A stretch of DNA of 64,000 nt, from the NCBI RefSeq assembly GCF_015832195.1, contig NC_052018.1, positions 36,399,052 to 36,463,051 of the forward strand. Reading direction: 5' to 3'. Below the pieces are notes generated by a model. The model saw nothing but the letters and a program-made list of their open reading frames with translations. It searched no databases and was not told the DNA's origin. The DNA comes from Motacilla alba alba (Eukaryota > Chordata > Aves > Passeriformes > Motacillidae). This document shows positions 1 through 12,600 of the stretch, one piece after another (within the stretch, counting starts at the first letter, position 1; each line of letters begins with the position of its first letter). A program made the translations under genes and the position numbers.

Positions 1-720
1 CACTACAGGCTGAGGGCTGATCTGCTGGAAACCAGCTCTGCAGAGAAGGACCTGGGGCTTCTGCTGCAGTACAAGCTGTCCATGAGCCAGCAGTGCCCTT
101 GTGGCCAAGAAGGCCAATGGTATCCTGGGGTGCATTAGGAACAGCATTGCCAGGAGGTTGGGAGAGATGATCCTGCCCCTCTACTCTGCTGTTGTAAGGC
201 CACATCTGGAGTGCTGTATCCACTTCTGAGCTCTTCAGTACAAGAGGGACCTGGAGCTCCTGAAGCCAGTCCCATGCAGGGCAACAAGCATGACTGAGAG
301 ACTGAAGCATCTCTCTTACAAGGAAAGGCTGAGGGAGCTGGGCCTGTTCGGCCTCGAGAAGAGAAGACTGAGAGGGGTCCTCTTCAATGTCTGTAGGTAT
401 CTAAAGGGAGATATCAGAGGTTGGAGCCAGGCTTCTCTTGGTGGTGCCAAGCAATAGTACCAGAGACAATGGGCAGAAACTGATGCACAGAAAGTTCCAC
501 CTGAACAAGAGGAAGAACTTCTTTATTGTGTGAGTGACCAAGCAGTGGAATAGATTACCCAGAGAGATTGTGGAGTCTCCTTCACTGGACATATCCAAGA
601 ACCATCTGGATGCAATCCTATGCCATGAGCTCTAGGATAACTGCTTGAGCAGGGAGGTTGGACCAGATGACCAACCTACTGCGGTCCCCTCCCAACCTTA
701 CCCATTCTGTAGTGCTGTAA
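1..720 (+). mobile_element. CR1 LINE, truncated, 3' end complete
   Basis: This is a piece of a chicken-repeat-1 (CR1) non-LTR retrotransposon, cut by the window edge. The order of recognisable blocks follows the CR1 3' region: the end of the reverse transcriptase frame (AGAAGGACCTGGGG, then GCCAAGAAGGCCAATGG, then TACTCTGCTGTTGTAAGGC), the TACAAGGAAAGGCTGAGGGAGCTGGG block, and the GGTTGGACCAGATGACC end followed by CCATTCTGTAGTGCTGTAA. Many indels and stops show it is inactive. It lies antisense to RNGTT. Confidence 0.9.
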
Positions 721-2953
721 TTCCTTTTTGGATTATTGAAGAAGAAAATTTTCTTTACCTAAAAAGTTGAAACCAGTATCAATGCTTGCTTTTAATCTCA
801 GTGTGGTGGGAGGAAGCAGGAAGCCCAGTGTTGTCACACTAGAACTGCAGTAGCAAGACACTCAGTTCATCAAATCAAACAGAATTTTAGTTAGTGCTCA
901 GAACTCAGGAACTGTCTTTATATAGTCTAAAGTTTAAGATGCTTCTTTTAAAACTCTGGTCAACAATTTCAAAACCAGTTCTATTCCAAAGTATCTTCAA
1001 ATGACTTGAGATTTTACCCAAAGTAACAACTGAAGCAGACAAACCAGGAGTATTTCCTTCACAGTTTGTGTTTCACTGAGCAGAAGCTACTGTTTCATAC
1101 GACATTATTTAAGATAAATACCTCTCTCCCAAGAGTGCTAAGTTATTATTTTCTACCCCATACTTCATTAAATTTTATTTTTGTTGGATGAATGCACTTA
1201 GTAGTAGTCAATTGTCATGTGTGATGGAGTAAAACTTCCCTGGAAGAACTGTACTTTATTTATGAAATATCAGATTTCTAGGATTTTCTATATGCATGTG
1301 AGAGCAGCATAAACTCTGACATATTTAAATATTACATTATTTACAGAGTAATTCAGGTAGTTATTTCTATAATGCAAGAACTGCTCTCATTTTCACATAG
1401 CTGAAATATGATAGAACTTTTCTAAATGTTAGAAAGTTATATCAATTCTACAATGTATCAGCTATTCTTTAATAATTTGTTATTAACTGCTACTAACTTT
1501 TCAGAAATAGCTTTTTTGCTGGCTCATATTTTATAACTTTTTCATGTTCCAATCAAATAATCTATGATGTAATATATTAAACATAACACAACAGCACTGA
1601 CAGTTTATCTGAAATCAGAGATAACTAATAAACCACTACTCCTTTATTAATGCGAAATGAAAAATGTGTTGCATTTTGTTTCTGAATCACATGCTGGTAC
1701 TGTATATGTGTAAACTCCAGCAGAAGTCATATGAATACTCTTATAAAAATAACCTGCCTATTAAAAAATGGGCAATTTTTAAAAGAACTTTTACATAAAT
1801 CTTTCATATTACATTATCCTGTGACTTAAATAAATTGCAAACAAACAAAAAATGTTGTAACCAGCTGATTATCTGAAGTAAAATGAAGTATTTCTGTGTA
1901 TTCTCTGAAATAGTTATGTTGTCACTGAAGACTTATTGCATTTTCAAACACAAAAATTTGAATATATAATTCTGATCTCATGAAACACTGAGAACTTATC
2001 AGTTGAGTATATTTTGCATAAAAACCCCATATCCTTAAGATTGTCTCTATTCACCAAATGTTTTCATTAATGTGACATGCAGATGTCTAAAAGTTAAATG
2101 GGCCATTATTAGCACCCTGGAATACGCAAGCAATATCTGAATAAATTGTTTAATCATATTGAGTTGCCTGTGGCACCAAGAAAAAGAAAAGCTAAATGTC
2201 AGTATTTCACATCATCAATCGAAATGAGTCCCAGATGTTAAAACACTAAGAAACCTAAAAATCATTAATTTCATTTTAACCAAAAACTTTTCCAAAGCAA
2301 GCTTAATCTAGAGATTCAGTCTTTCCCTTTCCCTCCCCAGCACAACTAAACATGGAAATAACCCCTATGTAATTATGTGCAGTGACTGAACTAGGCAAAT
2401 AGTAGGATCAATGTAAAGACTTTCAAGTCTTCTGCCACTAAAACTCACTGGTTTTGATGAGGATTTTAACAGTTTTAAAGACAATACCAAAGAATCCAAT
2501 ACCAATTTTACTTGTTTAATAACAAGTAAAAATGTCAGGCTTTGTTTTTCTCTAAGAAAACAAGTACTGCTTGTCATTGTGTACAATTCTAAAGGAGAAG
2601 AAAGCTTTGGTTGTTATCATTTTGTCTGAAATCAATGAAAAAGAGTTTTAGGAAGTAAAGCTCATACAGCCTGCCTACTCTCAAAAACACACTGCCAAAC
2701 CCAAATGGGACTTTTTTTTTCAGAAATTTGAAGAAACTTAATTTAAGAATGAATAAATTCATGATATAAACATCTGCCATTGTTTTCAGTACAACACTAA
2801 TTACAACGGTTGCTTATATTTTGAATGAACAAGTTCTAGAGAATATAGAAAGGCTTAGCCCCAGGAAGTGTCAAGAAATATCAGAGGACATATTAACTGC
2901 TAAGGGACATTCACATGAGTGCTACAGATTTAAAAAGGAAAGAGATTACATAC
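1..2953 (-). other. RNGTT: RNGTT intron downstream of exon D (5' part)
   Basis: The 5' part of the intron after exon D, starting with donor GTATGT at its right end; its acceptor lies outside the window. Positions 1-720 are CR1 sequence. From 721 to 2953 it is AT-rich and shows no feature I can support. The minus-strand frames at 2365-2586 and 2589-2780 lack recognisable domains. Confidence 0.85.
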
Positions 2954-3054
2954 CCCTCTCCACCAATTCTTGTTATCTTTAGACGAAAATCAACTGAGTT
3001 CAGGCTGGGTGGCTTCCATTTCAAAATATCATCACATCGACCAGGCTTGTATTT
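2954..3054 (-). CDS. RNGTT: RNGTT exon D: guanylyltransferase motif V and start of the OB fold
   Basis: This 101-nt exon (33 codons plus two bases) is read on the minus strand from AAA TAC AAG. It encodes [20 protein letters not shown], then [13 protein letters not shown], then GG as the first two bases of a split glycine codon. ILKWKP is motif V; its two lysines correspond to K458 and K460 of the mammalian enzyme, and VDF contains the conserved D468. The later part enters the C-terminal OB-fold domain, which carries motif VI in the next exons, outside the window. The acceptor is TTTTAATTTACTTCAG and the donor is GTATGT, chosen over reading on because it leaves the expected GG of the GEG codon. 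This is the only boundary here not in phase 0. Confidence 0.93.
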
Positions 3055-4744
3055 CTGAAGTAAATTAAAATGCAGTTTAATTATGCTTATTGGTTTTCAC
3101 TGGTTTTAAAAGTAACAATTCAGCCTTTCAGACTCTATTAGCTGTCTCTAATGAATAACAATAGTTAGTGACTGAAACAATGAATACCATTACCATGGAG
3201 GTAGTTGTGCTTCACTACTTTGCTTCTCCCTTTAAAAACTGCTTGGCACTGTAGCTCTGCCATTGCATATAATAAAAAGCTAAGAATGGAAATAAAAATT
3301 AGCATACTTCATTATCTCTGCCTGGCTAATGGAAAATTTCAAAAAAGAAAATAAGACAGCACAGAATGAAACAAAAACACTCATAGGACATATGGAAAAG
3401 ACAAATTTAAAGTAATCCCAACATTTTGGAGCTCTTTAATGAACAATATTTTTGTTATCCATGCTGCTGGCTGACAAAACATGAAAAAGGCAAAAGCCAC
3501 CATACTGCCAGCTCTCAGAAAGACTCATCAGAAACACGTTCTTTCATAGCAAAGAAATGTAAGTTATGTCAAGATTAAAGAACATCATGACATACCAGAA
3601 CATAAATAAGAGAGCATCTCTTGCTAAAGAGAGAGGGTACACATCTGAACCACAAGTTGAAAGGATCAATTTTCTCTTAAATTAGAGCTTTATTTTCTCA
3701 TGGTCTCTGCTATCATTTGATTTCTTTTACTAAGCTGCCATTCCTCAGCTATCAGTGAGAGTGAACTTTTTGACCCCTTCCTTACCAAATATCTTTCATA
3801 GCAATGGAGAAAATTTGAATTAACATGAATAGGGCAAAAGTAAAAGAATAATTTGCAGATGCATAGAATGAGAAAATTTACTTTTTTATTTATATACAGT
3901 GAGAAAATTTAAGCAATTTTGTATGAAAAATAAAACTAACCAACAATGTCCACTGTCTTTTGGTAACAGAACAGTCATCAGCATCACACTGCACTCATGC
4001 TGTGTAATATATTTTCAAAATACAGACTTTACTGATGATCTAAAATGACAAAAACAAATGAATTCTCTGTTTTCTGACGGAAGAATGTAAAGTTACTCCC
4101 TCCAAAACAAATGCAGAGTATCTTACCTACCATTTCTTGATGAAAAGATGGTCATTAATTCTTAATGATGCAAAAAGGATGGACCAACCTCTCTAAGTCA
4201 CAGCACTGCAATTCTGAGGAAAAGCTACATCTGATCTACATAAAAACCTTCCTCACTAGAGCTCTTGTATCCTGACTCTGACAACAGCCGACAGCATGTG
4301 CTTAGGGAAGACGAAAAGCAAGGCTAGTATATATAATATTTTCTATTACTACTCCTTGAAAAACTATCCATTTTAAAGCTCAGAGACTTCCTGATGTGGA
4401 TATGATTCAAATGTGATTCCTACCTATTTAGTTATTTTCAGTTTCACTGCATGAACTTAGATAGGCCCCCAGTAAGATCATGTAAACCCCAATCAGCTGT
4501 AAAAGCCCGTGGCACAACCTTTCATGCACAGCCTGACTACCTTGCAGGAATAAAATCACTACCTTTTGTTTTTTTGAAGAAGTTTTTGTTGTTTTTGAAG
4601 ACTTCCACTTTCCAGGGATCATACTAAGAGAGATGCTCAACAATCAAACCCCATTGTTTCCTTGCACATCATAGTTTCATTTGCCTCTATATGCACAGAA
4701 ATGCACTCAGCTCAGAGGCTATCATTTTATATGTACTGTTACAA

Positions 4745-5330
4745 TTTTTTTTCCACTTACATTACTCTACATTTATCTACATAAAAGTTTATGCACTCTT
4801 CTATCACTCAGCCACCCAATCTTGTAAGAGCTTTCTATATTTCTCCACATTTAGGACCAGCCCTTGCTGATCTATCAAGAAAACATCACAGGATGGTTCA
4901 TCCAATTTTCATACTTGCTTACATGCAGTACAGGTGGCTCCCTTCCCTTTTGAGGACTGAACAGTACCTCATCTCTTCACTCCTATTTTATAAAAGTAAC
5001 CAATTAGACATCTCTGCAAGAATGTTTTAAGTCTCACATTACTTTAGTTTCTTCAAGAAAATTTTGACAATAGGCTTTCTGGAAATCTTAACAAGAAAAA
5101 CCACATGATCCTTACTTAAATGTGTTTTGAACCCTTTGTTGGAGAGGCATAACCTTTCTTCCAAAAAGGTACGTAATTTTCACCAACTATATAAATCATG
5201 TTCACCCAGATACCAACTACTATATTCCTTATTGTTTCTATTCCTTTGTCCAGTCCAGATACCAAGCTTACAGGAATTATTTCTTCCCTGATCTTCCATG
5301 ATACCTGTCCCCACCTTCGTTTTTTGTTTT
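4745..5330 (-). mobile_element. Ancient CR1 LINE fragment (reverse transcriptase region)
   Basis: A very degraded stretch whose plus strand follows, block by block, the complement of the CR1 reverse transcriptase coding region. Examples are the CACTCAGCCACCCAATCTTG block near 4806, GGCTTTCTGGAAATCTTA near 5073 (the region coding YLDFQKAF in intact elements), and TTGTTTCTATTCC to CTTACAGGAATTA near 5233-5278. Orientation is the same as RNGTT. The plus-strand frames at 4791-5030 and 5198-5578 fall on the noncoding strand of this relic and should not be read as genes. Divergence is high, so the limits are approximate. Confidence 0.6.
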
Positions 5331-6565
5331 TTTTTTATTGGTATTGTATTTTCTACCTTACATGCTTAGGTACTAACACAGATTTTTCACATAGGATCTA
5401 CTATCCAATTTTTCAAACTCTTTTTCCGAGACTGACAAGTTACATCTCCCTAAAAGTTAGTAAGAAACCAATATCACAAGAGACAGGAACAACTACTCCA
5501 AGATCAGTAATGAAAAGCAATGCTTTGACAGAACGTATCTGCATACCTGTAATTACACCGTGTGAACTACAGTTTTGACTCAAATTTAAAATTAACTGGC
5601 TGGCTTACTTGAAGGGAATGGGGGAGGATTTGCTCATTAAGATGGAGATATTTTCTTTACCTTGAGAACCAGCCAGAGTGAGACAAGACTCAAGTAAACA
5701 TTTTATTCTATTAATAAAAAAAATAATCTCTAGCACACCACAAGTTAGTCAAAGATACCTCACTTAGAAAGCATTAGCAATAAATATACCCTTTTATGTA
5801 CTTTTGATTATTACATTTAGTTTTGACCACTGTCAAACAACAGCATTCTCACTTCACAACAATTTGCTGATACCAAACACCTGGTAAAGCTAACAGGTAA
5901 ATTACAGCTATCTTTTAAAGTTACAAAGCCTTAAATAAGCCATCAGAATTCAATGCTGATACAAGGAACAATTTATGCAGCTCCTCCCTGGCCTCCCCCA
6001 ACTTCTTCTGTTACCATGAAAGACAGAAATTCACAGAAGTGTGGCTCAAAAGGAGAATTCATTCAAAGGCCATATTAATAATCCCTAAGAAAGACATTAA
6101 TTTTTAACAGGTGAGTCCACACACATAAGACAGCACTAGTAAGTTACTGAGTTTGAATGCTAAGTGCTAAATCAAATTCTTTAAATATGAGCTGAAGCCA
6201 AACAAGAATTTTGCTTGTTAAATACATGGAAACTTCACCTTAGATGAATCACTGCATACTGCAGACCTGTTCTGCGTGAAGTTACTCTTTATTTTAATTC
6301 CAAACCAAAATGTGAAGCAATCTGTTTGAGATCGAACTACACCCTAGCATTTTAAATATAGCATTCATAGCAATGATATCCTCATCACCACTCCCCAACA
6401 AATATCTATGTACACGACTACTTCTAAAACATATCAGATCCCCTGTCATCTCAAATACAAAGTTCATGCTTCAATCTGAAACCTGTCAACCTAGTCTAAG
6501 CACAAAAATTAGAACTCCACACCAAAAAGGTACATTGACAAATCAGAAACTATCTCAAATAGCAT

Positions 6566-6622
6566 TAAAGGATTGGACTAGGTGGCCTTCTGAAGTCCCT
6601 TCCAGTCTAAATTATTCTACAA
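6566..6622 (+). mobile_element. CR1 LINE 3' terminal fragment
   Basis: A short piece matching the CR1 3' end: ATTGGACTAGGTGGCCTTC, then CCCTTCCAGTCTAAATTATTCTAC. Intact copies read GGACTAGATGATC, then CCCTTCCAAC, then ATTCTATGATTCTATG. No upstream CR1 sequence is recognisable, as expected for a heavily 5'-truncated insertion. It lies antisense to RNGTT. Confidence 0.75.
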
Positions 6623-6830
6623 AACTGTGTCTCTCTTTGCTTGCTTGTTTTTTTAGCAGCGATATTCGGGTGCATTTTAGTTTGCAAAACCAGCGAACAT
6701 TCACAATAAATGCCCCAGTTGTTCCTATTTACTATATTTCAGTTGTGATAGCTGGGCCACTTTTCACACTGTTTTTTACATCTTTTTTACATCCACTCAT
6801 CATCTACCCAACATTTCTTCTATTTTTTCA

Positions 6831-6847
6831 GTAGTAGTAGTAGTAGT
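6831..6847. repeat. Short (AGT)n microsatellite
   Basis: Five consecutive AGT units at the end of a pyrimidine-rich segment, followed by a diverged unit (AGTCGT). Confidence 0.8.
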
Positions 6848-6889
6848 CGTTGTATAAATGCCCTATCTTCAGTGGCCATTCTCTCCTGG

Positions 6890-8320
6890 CAAAACCTCAG
6901 GCCCTTCTGACTTTCATGGAGAGGATGAAGATCAGGGACAACAGATGTGTCAGAAGTAGCATCACAAATGTGCCCCTACTATAGGCATCTCGAACTTCAG
7001 GCAAGAATACAATAATGACCCTAAAACTCAGGTGCACATCCAGCACCCTGGGACGAAGGATCATCACTGCGGACAGCTCAACAGAAAGTACCTCCTCTGG
7101 CATCCCTCTTAGGCTACTAAACCCATTGATTTCTCACCTCAGACTCAATTCCAAAGGCTCAAGTGGGTCTAGTCAAACCACTATAAGGGTTTTGTTAGAC
7201 CCTTGTTAGAACTATTTTAGCACTGCAGGGTATAGTTATGGGTTGCTGGTCATGCTGAACCTCAATCCCCTGTCCTGTCCCAGAGCACTAAGTCTAGTTC
7301 CACCCTTCCTCCACAGCTGCCCAAAGAGGGGGCCACTCTTTTCTCCTCTTCCATCAGACCAAGAGAAAGGCTGGCCCTCAAAGCCTCAGGTTCTGTTATC
7401 TTAACTTTTGCTGACACACTTCTAGGCAGTCGCAGATAGCCTCACACACAGATTTGGGATTTGCCTAAAGCCACGTGTCAGCATTTGCATTCAATGGATG
7501 GCACAGCAGACAACTGAAAGCCTAGACAATGGAGATATCAGAGGCCAATAAGGAGGATAAACTTCAACTCCAAATAGCTGCTTTCACATGGGATAGATGT
7601 TTCTGCTTAGTATTTTGTAGGAGGAAGAGCGGGGTTAGTTTCTGGGACTGCATTCTGGGCAGGCAGTCTGGGGTGTGGGGTGGTGTTGACTCACCATGAA
7701 GACACCCACCTGGAAGGCTGAGTGACTTCAGCCTAAAGTCTAGACAAAACAAACAGTTTCTCCTAGCGACTGAAAAGTAAGGAGTGGTGGGATGATCAAG
7801 AAAGAAGTTCGTGTCTCATCAAGAAGAAGAAAAGAAGGTTTCCTTTACAAGGGTGGATGCCTCACTATCCTACAAAGTCTAACCAGCCAGCTCTACCTCC
7901 CATAACCCTTCTTAAATACCGTCCTCCTGAAGTGCAAGCAGCAGCTAACTCAGGCCACCTTACATTTCCCTTCCTCCGTATCTTCTCTCACTCCTTCCGA
8001 ATGACACAAAGCCAGCAAATAACCCAGCTCTTCCTTTTCTCCTAATGGGCACAGAGCTGCTGCTTGTCAGCTCTAATTTCTCCTTAGTAGACTGGTCAGA
8101 CCTTGCCCTGCAAAGTGTCCAAAGGCCGCAAAGCCGGCAGCTACAGGCACACACCAAATTAGAAAGAGACCTAAAATAAAGGGCACAGAAAACTCAGGGA
8201 AGATTTGTTTGCATTGTCATGCTTGCCCAAGAGGTATGAAAGGTTGAGTACCTTTGAGGAGTGACGGCAGAGCAGGTGGGAGGGGATGGGGTTAACCAAA
8301 ACTGGGAATCTACTGAAGTT
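6890..8320. other. Unclassified GC-richer block in intron
   Basis: This stretch is visibly richer in G+C than the flanking intron. It has several CCTCC, CCCTGTCCTGTCCC and GGGAGGGGATGGGG clusters but no coherent long open frame. I recognise no CR1, LTR or exon motif in it. It could be an unrecognised old transposon, a conserved regulatory region, or simple compositional variation. Limits are by eye. Confidence 0.3.
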
Positions 8321-8743
8321 CTTTTAAATCATTAAATGTAGTTTGCCACGTTAACTATGACAAATCTATAATGACAACAAATCTGCTCCTCTTACAACGC
8401 AAAACAGTGTTATATGTTTTATCTGAAGAGCACTACTTAATTCTGAGGCCTCTTAATACATAGAGCAGCTGCTGGCCTGCCCAATCTAATAGCTGGCATT
8501 CAGCTGGGTAAACATAAAGACAGAATCATTACCCAAAATGTATTTTTATTTTCTTGCACTACAGACCTTGGATCATTTTAAAGAACCAAAAGGATTGATT
8601 ATAATCAATCATTTCAGGCTAGACTTTATAAAGAAATGAGTTGAAGACACGGAAGTTGCTAACTTTGTTGACAGATTATGTGAATAAATCCCAACAATGG
8701 ATCAAGAAACCACAAGATCAAAGGCAACCATTGAGTCAATTGT

Positions 8744-8930
8744 ATATTCATAGATTTTTAAGACTGGAAACCATTACTGGGCTCATTGAGTTTGCTCTGT
8801 TGCATAAAGGACAGAGAACCTTGAACAATGTTTATATCAAGCTTATAACTCCTATTCAAACTACAGTAGTGTTTATCTCAACTTTATAATGCCTATTCAA
8901 AATACAAGACGCCTTTATGAAAAATACCAC
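8744..8930 (-). mobile_element. Old CR1 LINE 3' region, with internal duplication
   Basis: The plus strand starts TTCATAGATTTTTAAGACTGG and continues with an ACCATT, CATTGAG, GCATAA, GGACAGAGAAC series. These align with the complement of an old CR1 3' end (TCATAGATTTCAAGGC, ACCATT, GCATAACACAGGCCATAGAAC). It is much diverged. A 36-bp block of it is repeated at 8830-8865 and 8871-8906. Orientation is that of RNGTT. The right-hand limit is uncertain. Confidence 0.5.
8830..8906. repeat. Imperfect tandem duplication, 41-bp period
   Basis: Positions 8830-8865 and 8871-8906 are about 83% alike by eye (GTTTATATCAAGCTTATAAC against GTTTATCTCAACTTTATAAT, then CCTATTCAAACTACA against CCTATTCAAAATACA). 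It is a local two-copy duplication, apparently within the old CR1 remnant. Confidence 0.75.
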
Positions 8931-9543
8931 ATAATGAAGAAATCACAACATGTATCTTAGGGAAGTTACCACAGCCGTCTATTATAGTTGTGCTTAAAAA
9001 TGCTTATTTCTACACTGAGTCTTGTTAATGCCTTGCTTTAAACTGAAGCCTGGCTCTCCATATAATTACTTCCCTTTTTAAGATAAAATGACTAAGTCTG
9101 AGTCTCACTGCATGGATAATTTCCCCATTGGCTAACATACACATCATCATAGTGTAATTTCACAAAAGCCTTTAGAAGAGTAGGCAACAGAACTGAATCT
9201 ACTATTCCAATATTCTTTTCATCACTTACACATACAGCAGAACACAAATGGTATTTGTATTCTTCTGCATTGCACTGAGAGGTGTTGATAACTAGCTCCA
9301 ATAATTCTTTTCAGATTCATGCCTTTAGCTGGGACTTAACACACTTCCTCCTGGAAATTTAGCCCACATTTGTATTCAAGCACCATCCCAAGATCAAATG
9401 ATCCCCCTTAGCCTACATGATTGATTTTCCAGGAAAACAGGTAAGTTTGCTGAAAAACGACATGACCATAAAAACATAAGCAAAATCCCAACACTATCAT
9501 TAAAACCCTTTAAGTCTTCATGGTAATGTACTTCTTTAACTGT

Positions 9544-9650
9544 CACAAAAAAAACCAAACAAAAAACAAATACAAACAAACAAACAAAACAAAAACCAAA
9601 ACACAAACACCAAAAAACAAACAAACAAAAAAACCAAACACAACCAAACT
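9544..9650. repeat. A-rich (CAAA)n tract
   Basis: About 100 bases made almost only of A and C, dominated by CAAA and AAAC units (for example CAAACAAACAAACAAAAC). It codes for a low-complexity F, V, C and L-rich string on the minus strand, which is an artefact and not a protein. Confidence 0.9.
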
Positions 9651-12600
9651 AAAATCTAATTGAGGAAATAAGTTATGTCACCAGCAGTTAAACTGTGACC
9701 CTTAGCTCCTTCTAAAAATTCTGCCTTCTGTCCCTTCCAGCTTCCCTTCTCAGTTCCAACTCCTTCTGTTCCTCAAAGTACCCATACAAACAACTTACAA
9801 TCTCCCCATAGTTCCCACAGACCACCACTGTAATTCCTCATGTATTCTATTTTCTTTGTCAGGAAAAAGCTAAGCAAAAGGGAATGTGGCACCAAAAGTT
9901 TCTTGGTCATTGATGGATTAATGCTTGCTCTTGCTGTATATTGAGCAGGACACAGAGAACTGGAAGAAAGGGATTTACCAGTCTGATCACAGGCCCACTG
10001 CACTCCCTGGCAGAAAGTCCAGCTTTTCTTATTGATGCCAGAGCCAAACCAGTCATTTGAAAAAAAACTGTTTTGAGAGCAGCAGGATCACCCCTAACTG
10101 ACATCCTCAGAGGTGAAGGCAAACAGTGTCGTACACTATGGCATTTATGATGTTTGGTGGTGGTCACTGGTCATCAGCAAACCAGCTTCAGAGATTATTC
10201 ATCCCACCCACAGAGAAAGCTACTTTGAATGTTGGTGGTCTAGGAGAGAAAGGAGAACAATGTCCAAGAGCAAATGCCTCCAGATTCAAACAACAGAGTG
10301 TGTGACTGATACACAGAAAAAGTGAATAAAATTAGTGCTTTGATCTAAAGAGGACATTGGAATAAACACCTAGACAACACTTTCTACTTAGACCAAACAT
10401 CAGACAGTAAGAGAAAAATATTGTTGTTCATTCTTGCACTAAACTATCACATTTACTTCTTACTTAAAATACATCAGAGCTGGCCAAACTGACTGTCTTC
10501 ACCAAATAAATTCCATATACCACAGAGGCAGAAAGAAAACTCTTAGAAAGACTGAAGAATTCAGAGGCATCCAAGAAACTTCTATGAATGAATGCAATAG
10601 ATGAAACTTTTGACAAATGCATTTCAGCAATGGAAAGACACATAACTTCCAAAGAAAAAAGGTGCTTTAAGAAAAACCTGTTCAGTGGCACTCAATGTCT
10701 CAAAGATTATCAGAATTCCTTTGTTCTTTAAAAACGAAATCAAATTAACTAAATACTGATTTCTTGTAGAAATTTGATATAATTTCTGCATAAACTCTGG
10801 AAATAGTAAAGAAAGCATTTCTTTAAATAAATGTGAGTCAACTGCTCCTGTATTTGTAAAGGAAGTACAGGGAGATGTGATTTGTAAGTACTCCTAAGAG
10901 TGATCAGGCTAAGAGAAACTCCTGGATAAACACTGGTACTTTCCAGATACCTGTCAGTTCTGAAAGGCATTTGCATAGTTGAGACAAAACATAAGAATCT
11001 AAACACAGAGTGGAAAATATATAAGAACACAAAATGGCTGCAGACTTCATACAGCTCCAAAACACAATTCAAATACTTTCCAATTTCATGCAAACAGTTT
11101 TCATATGGTCTACTAAACCCTCCACCAAGCACATCCTGTGTTTAACCATGGAGAGACGACCATGACGCCCTAACTAAAAGATGACAAAAAAAACCAAACT
11201 AATTCCTTTCCTTTATAAAACTCTTTTAACGAAAAGAAATTAATAAAAGCTGCTTTTAATGCTTAGTGTTCTAAATTACTGATTCAAACCATCTGAACAA
11301 TCAAAGATCTGCACTTTTCACTAAACATCAGCTTTTTGCCTGGTTCAGTGATATAATCAAAAAATAGACACACTGAAGTTCAACAAATATTTGATCAGCT
11401 TGAAAATAAGACTGTTAATGAATTCCAGACATTATACAAAGTAATGTTGTCACATTGAAAGCAAATCTGCAACTTTAGAGTAACTTTAGAGACTCAAAAA
11501 GATGGAGAAAAGACAAGCTCCTTGGCAAAACTCAAATAATATAGTGTCCATGTTAAAGCCGAAAGGATGATAGAGCCAGCTCCAGATAACACAGCTTTAA
11601 ATAAATCATTACTTGACAGTGAAGTTTCAATGCTGCTTTAATTCCATGCAGTCAAACAACTTTGTGTTAATTCTTCCATTCCTCCACTTTAAAAATCAAA
11701 ATAAGGAAAAATTTATGTGTTTTAAGACACAATTACATCAGTATTCCAGAAATTTTTCCTTTACAAAGTTAAAGAATTAAGTAGGAATGATACTTTTTAA
11801 TGCACTAGGACTGATTAGCTGTGAATAACTGTTTTGGAACATCTGTTTGGGAAAATGTTATTGTACCACAATTTATCTTTTATGAAAATGTGACTTGAAG
11901 CTATATGAAGTAGAATGAAAACTATTATAATCAAAATTACCTATGAAATATTAAGCTTAACTCTCGTACCAGACTAAGAAGCAAAACATGCACCCATTTA
12001 AATACTGTTAGATTATGTTTTATACTAAGGATTTTAACACTTGAATGCAAATCAGGTTTAGAAGGTTAACCTGTATGGAGAAATTATTTTGCTAATATGT
12101 TAATAGAAAACTGCTTTTTCCAAAAGTGCCTCTGATCCTCAAGCTAATGTAATATTTATATTGGACTTCTTTGGTAATTGGTGGGCTAAATGTCTTCTCC
12201 TCTTGCACTTTAATTTAGCTTTATACCTCCAGCTTCATTAAACATCTTGTTTCATGGCTATACTAATAGCTTTTCTCAATATTCCATTAAGCAAGGAGAA
12301 AAATATGAGAACATTTTATTCATAACTAACATCATTTACATGTTAATCATATTAATATTTGATAAATGTAGTTCACATCACAGCCAAAACTCTATGTTTA
12401 TAGCAATCAAAATATAGCGGCCACAAATTTTTTTCCTCCTCCCCCCAGAACATTGCTATGAGCAGCAGAAACCTATTTTTGATCATTTCTGTCCTTTCAC
12501 TGGATATAATGGTCTGCACCTAGAAACTCCAATACATGGGTTTGAAGCAAAACTGAAAAAGTAAATGGCTTCAAATCATTGGCTAATGTATATGTGATCC

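Noticed and set aside
9394..9624. Minus-strand frame rich in F, V, C and L
   Set aside because: Direct translation of the CAAA simple repeat.
10749..11132. A 127-codon minus-strand open frame
   Set aside because: Low-complexity, F/S/L/Y-rich composition typical of AT-rich intron read at random; no motif and no splice signals that would join it to RNGTT exons.
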